Positions 60,187-64,000 of a stretch of DNA of 64,000 nt are shown here, piece after piece. A model generated the notes under the pieces. The model was given only the letters and a program-made list of their open reading frames with translations. It was not told the DNA's origin and did no database searches. Numbering within the stretch: the stretch's first letter is position 1; each line of letters starts with the position of its first letter. This DNA is from Botryotinia globosa (taxonomy: Eukaryota > Ascomycota > Leotiomycetes > Helotiales > Sclerotiniaceae). The stretch spans positions 1,674,001-1,738,000 of the forward strand of contig RCSZ01000006.1 in the NCBI GenBank assembly GCA_014898425.1. Reading direction: 5' to 3'. The position numbers were made by a program, and so were the translations under genes.

Positions 60187-60974
60187 GTTGTGTTATAGAT
60201 GTGTATGATAATAACGATGCGTTGCACTGTGTAGATATCTCCAGCGAAAGTTCTCACTTGAACTCAAGAAAAAATGTTGTGAAACGACACTTGCCGTGTG
60301 CGTAGGTACTTCTCTTCTACCACTGTATACTGTTGCAACGCGTCTTGGTCTGTCGTGAAATGATTAGTACTGTAGACTGTCTTGACTCTGTACACGACAC
60401 CGTTGCCATGATGAAGTCCAGCTTAGGGCTCCGAGACACTTAGTTACAGGCACTAGACCCTATAGTAGACATGCAACAAAAGATTCAGCTATATTGATTG
60501 TTGAGAGATGATTGGACGGAGGGCTTGTGCGTTCGATATGTGAAAGAGTTCATGATTCGCAAGACACGATAATGAGGTAAAGTAAGGGGCTGTGAGAAAA
60601 TGAATGTCAAGGCTCGGTGTGCTGCATTCCCTTCATAGTATCAACTTGTTTCGTAATCCGCAGGAAAAAGAGTACGCAAGCAGATAATTGAATATCTAGG
60701 TTTGATCATTGTCGTTGCGTTGTAATGCATACATACCTATGTACAAACGTTTCTGAAAATCAAACGGAAAAGAACTCAACATTCGCGTGAGCACGTGGAA
60801 AAACGATTGACGTGCCGGCAGCCATTCTCTAATTGGTTTAGCGATGATTAGGTAATCACGACCCTACCAATTCTTCCAAAACATGGTATCATCACGTGCT
60901 TGCCATTCATACCCAGATATTGTGTGTGTCATTATTATCTCATCTCCCCAATATAAATCTCGTCTACCATTATT
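60187..60974. other. Intergenic, no gene seen
   Basis: The 3' flank of the sugar transporter and unique sequence. Confidence 0.5.
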
Positions 60975-61250
60975 ATGGATTCACTCATCCACCATCCCAA
61001 GACGATAACGCCTTCCCACACAAACAAATATTGCCTGCGTGCCACTGATTCTGATTATTTTGTGGTTCGCAGTTCCCATCTTTCAATTGTTGGTATTAAT
61101 GACGACACATATATATCCCCTGTCCCATATTACATCATAAACACACAAGAGGATGAAAGAAACCATCTCACAATCTTCCTGCAACCGGCATCAGCGCATA
61201 TGTTGGTGAATCCTCTTGCATCATCTCCGTCTCTTATTGCTCCATTGTGA
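60975..61250 (+). CDS. Short hypothetical ORF (91 codons), doubtful
   Basis: An ATG-initiated frame with an AATATAAAT box about 25 bases upstream. Composition is ordinary and not repetitive. No recognised domain, signal peptide or membrane span. The TATA box sits unusually close to the ATG, which weakens the case. Confidence 0.2.
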   Translation: MDSLIHHPKTITPSHTNKYCLRATDSDYFVVRSSHLSIVGINDDTYISPVPYYIINTQEDERNHLTIFLQPASAHMLVNPLASSPSLIAPL

Positions 61251-62032
61251 TATCAAATGGCCATTCGATTTATTTTAATTGGTGGATGCGTCAGTCAGTG
61301 TATCTTGGATAGAGCAGATTTCCTTGAAACCAAATCTCGATGTCTTCTCACATGGGATTTTCAATTTGCCCATTAGCGAGAATGGGGTGGGACGAACCAG
61401 TGGGAATCATTACCCCCCGCCATACGATACATACTGGGTAACATAACATGATATTATGATATACAATCTATGAGAGGCTTTCTTGATCTCGAACAAATGG
61501 ATCAAATGGATCAATTGGATGAAATGGAAAAATAGCCACATTTATGATCATGCGACCGTGTGGCGTTGCTTGTGGATACCTAGGTAGGTAGGTATATGAC
61601 GTTTCCAAGGTTCTTATTGCATAATCTTCTCTTAGATGTTACTACCAATAATGATTTACTTGACTTGTCTTGGTGTGGCAGGTCCAGATGTTAGGTAGAA
61701 GTTGCCTACAAACAAGCAAAAAGCAAGCAGAATCGGAAGGAGCAGGTGGGTAGTAGGGTGCCTAGGTATTATTCACTAGCCACTTGCCTCACCCCCAGCT
61801 CCTTCTCAAACCTGCTTTGAAGGAGCTGGGCATGCGTGCGTACCTGCCTCGTTTGAACCGTGGCTAGTGCCATATTTCCTCTCTCCTCCTAAGTATAAGA
61901 AGGGCACTTCTTCCTCTCAATTTCCATTCCTCATTCACATCAACAAAATCTCAACAATCTCACTTCACACCTACAATTACAAACTTCAATCAACTCTTTC
62001 AACTGTTCACCTCAAAACAAAACTCCTTCAAC
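61251..62032. other. Intergenic, promoter region of the HSP9/12 gene
   Basis: Holds a CCTAGGTAGGTA microsatellite, a perfect 12-bp inverted repeat (listed separately), a TATA-like AGTATAAGAAG at about 61891, and a long C/A-rich leader directly before the HSP9/12 start. Confidence 0.55.
61794..61830. promoter_or_regulatory. 12-bp inverted repeat upstream of the HSP9/12 gene
   Basis: CCCAGCTCCTTC at 61794-61805 and its exact reverse complement GAAGGAGCTGGG at 61819-61830, with a 13-base spacer. It lies about 60 bases upstream of the TATA-like box. It could be a binding site for a dimeric factor or a cruciform; no factor is assigned. Confidence 0.45.
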
Positions 62033-62477
62033 ATGTCTGACAGTCTCCGCAAAGGTGTTGGCGAGCAAGTCTCCGAGAAGGTCACTCCCGACTCCCAAAA
62101 ATCCACCACCACCAAGATTGGAGAGAACATCTCTGGAGGTGTCGATAAGGCTGCTGGTGCCGCTCAACCATGTATGTGATCTGCTTCAATTCTTCCTCTC
62201 CAATTTCTTCTCGCACAAGATACTAACAATCTATCCTCACAGCCGATTCCAAGTCCACCACCCAAGAGCTCTCCGACAAGACCCGCTCCGGAGCAGATGA
62301 TGCCCAAAGCGAAGGAAAGGGTATCCTTGGTTCCGTCACAGACACTGCCGGCGATGCTGCAAACACTGTCTCTGACACCCTCTCCAACGCTGGTACGTTA
62401 ATATCCCACTGCATCCCCCAAACAATAACCAAAAGCTGACCTATCTAACAGCCTCTTCCCTCACTGGCAACAAATAA
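62033..62477 (+). CDS. HSP9/HSP12-family stress protein
   Basis: Three exons (62033-62171, 62243-62392, 62452-62477) encode 104 residues. The start MSDSLRKGVGEQVSEKVTPD is the conserved opening of Hsp12/Hsp9 (MSD..RK...). The rest is hydrophilic, low in aromatic residues and rich in K, E, S, T and D, with amphipathic segments (DTAGDAANTVSDTL) typical of these membrane-stabilising proteins. Introns are 71 and 59 bases, both GT-AG, with CTAAC-type branch sites. In yeast Hsp12 is strongly induced by heat, osmotic stress, glucose depletion and stationary phase, and coats the plasma membrane. The long C/A-rich leader and TATA-like box fit a highly expressed inducible gene. Confidence 0.9.
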
Positions 62478-63087
62478 ACTAATCTCTTTCGAATAATTTA
62501 CATTGTTGCGAAGGAAGGCAGGACGATGAATGAATCGATGCATTGGTATTTCTTTTAGCGTGGGCATGAATGGGCTTTTTGCTTGCTACACATGATAGCT
62601 TGCTTTTATGAATGTATGATATCCGGAAGGAAGGAAGGAATGGATGGAGGACTGGTAATAGTCTTTAGTGTTGGCGAATAGAAACACCTTCACACATATA
62701 CACCTTTTCGTCTTTTGTCTTTTGTGAATATGTTGTGAATATGTTCGTGTAATTGGTTCCATATGCGGCTCTCTACCTGCCAAACACCCATCAAGTCTTT
62801 CCGTTTGAGTCTCAACCTTCCTGTCCTCGTTGAGACGTCGACAACTAGACTATTCTATACATTGCCATCACTAATCCAGCACCCAATTCCTTTCGCGTGA
62901 TCCAACTGTGCAATATATAACACCTATACAGCATGCTCCATTCAATCATCAACCAACGCAGCAAGCAAGTACTAATGTGAAATACTTATTTTTCTTCATA
63001 TCATATCATACATCCATTACTTCCTCGCTCTCATCTGATTGTATTCCCATTCCTATTCTCATTCTCATTCCCATCTATAACTCCCTC
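62478..63087. other. Intergenic between convergent genes
   Basis: 3' flanks of the HSP9/12 gene and PRP6. The frame at 62908-63399 (plus) lies opposite PRP6 and is not credible. Confidence 0.55.
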
Positions 63088-64000
63088 TCACTCTACTTTC
63101 TCCACGACCATCTTCAATATTTCCTCGATACCCTTCCCCGCATTCTTCGGATCCTTCGCTACCGCCTGCCAATACTCGCCGTGGCGAGGTTCGCTGAGTA
63201 TACATTTCTGTATCACATCTGCTCGTTTTTCCTATTCGAACATGTTAGTCTTGATCTACATCTCGAATGCAACTACGCCACCGAGCCGCCTATTCTCATT
63301 TTCACGTCTGGAACCAGAGAGGTTGACACTTACTTCAGTACCATGCTGCAACAGAAACTTGTAATACCAAGCCCACGTATCACCCAAATCACTATCTAGT
63401 AAAATAGCCTTCTCGAACCAATTCTGCGCCTTTTCCAATCTCCTCTCGCCCCAGAAGATACGAGCAATAGTGACGAAAAGAATTGGATCGTTATCAACTT
63501 TCTTAATAGCTTCCAATGCCCTTGGTTTCCTTTGTGTACGTGCTTCAAGATTCCAAATCGATTCTGTGTATAATAATCCACTGTTGGGTACCTCTTGGAG
63601 AGCTTTTGCCATCATGATTTTAGCCTGCGCAGTGTTGTTTGCGCGTCGTTCAACTCTCACGGATTCCGTCCATAATTCTGGCGATTTGGGGACTGCCAGC
63701 CGGGCTCTGTCGAGAACACTACGTGCTTTGACGACCATACCAGCTCGCTCTTCGAGTCGTGAATATAATAGCCAGAGCGGAACAGATTTTGGACATGCTT
63801 TTGTACCTGTACTGTAAGCTTCACGAGCTTGTGGCATTTTACCTTCGCCTTCGTAAATTTGGCCTTTCATCATCCATAATTTGGCTGCACCAGGGAAAAG
63901 ATTTAGTCCTTGATTGGCAAGATCCAGAGCTGCGTCAATATTGCCTAACTGTCTTTCGTATGCCACACTCTTTGTCCATACACGATCAGTTGGGGCTTCT
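63088..64000 (-). CDS. prp6: Pre-mRNA splicing factor Prp6/Prp1, C-terminal part (cut by window end)
   Basis: Two exons are visible: 64000 (continuing outside) to 63334, and 63231-63088. The frame is open to the window edge and reads [20 protein letters not shown], followed by TPR/HAT helices ([49 protein letters not shown]). The last exon, after a 102-base GTAAGT..AATAG intron, gives [20 protein letters not shown] and [19 protein letters not shown], the conserved Prp6 end, with stop at 63088-63090. The protein is a U4/U6.U5 tri-snRNP component needed for spliceosome assembly, in the nucleus. The N-terminal two thirds lie beyond the window. Confidence 0.92.

Noticed and set aside
63470..63817. 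115-codon plus-strand frame
   Set aside because: It lies opposite the clear PRP6 coding exon.

Overview
This is nuclear DNA of a filamentous ascomycete, most likely a leotiomycete of the Sclerotiniaceae kind (Botrytis, Sclerotinia or Monilinia type). The lineage is an inference from gene style and not a match to a known genome. Genes are widely spaced and have short introns (about 45-100 bases), mostly GT-AG with CTAAC-like branch sites. They include fungal-specific families: Zn2Cys6 regulator, Vac7, SAT4-type rhodopsin, HSP9/12, NmrA. Very AT-rich blocks of decayed transposon DNA carry the C-to-T and G-to-A pattern of repeat-induced point mutation (RIP).

Layout. 1-940 is the end of a decayed terminal-inverted-repeat (TIR) transposon. 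1851-4497 is a dead 14-TM drug-efflux MFS gene with a small transposon (MITE) inside it; a sister MITE lies just upstream. 5450-6889 is a large F-box-like ORF, followed by an AT-rich TIR element. 9799-13412 (minus) is the Wee1/Swe1 mitotic kinase, with a GC-AG intron. 13.4-22.4 kb has no gene: microsatellites, then a nested AT-rich transposon island holding a complete miniature LTR retrotransposon with its target duplication. 22467-23900 is a full-span copy of the element at the window start. 25.9-33.3 kb is a graveyard of accessory genes: a cytochrome P450 split by two different MITEs, an FAD-linked oxidase lacking part of its FAD domain, and an aegerolysin-like gene with stop codons. Next comes an intact divergent pair, a Zn2Cys6 regulator (minus) and an NmrA-like protein (plus), sharing a 452-base promoter region with an 8-bp tandem repeat. 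39016-41805 (minus) is Vac7. 46797-48879 is a secreted GMC oxidoreductase, 50468-53167 a dynamin-like GTPase, 54273-55866 (minus) a seven-TM rhodopsin-domain protein, 58349-60186 a sugar transporter, and 62033-62477 an HSP9/12 stress protein. 63088-64000 (minus) is the C-terminal end of the splicing factor Prp6/Prp1.

How it fits together. The housekeeping genes (Wee1, Vac7, Prp6) are intact and look ordinary. The stretch between the AT-rich island and the NmrA gene reads as the remains of an accessory or secondary-metabolism locus whose enzyme genes were lost by point mutation and MITE insertion, while the regulator and NmrA gene survive. I found no novel defence or biosynthetic system. The best new-looking material is the mobile-element structure: a 560-bp TRIM-like retroelement with an empty-site paralogue in the same window, an hAT-type MITE with a perfect 8-bp target duplication, and a mariner-type MITE in the same dead gene. 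All exon boundaries were read by eye from splice signals and frame continuity.
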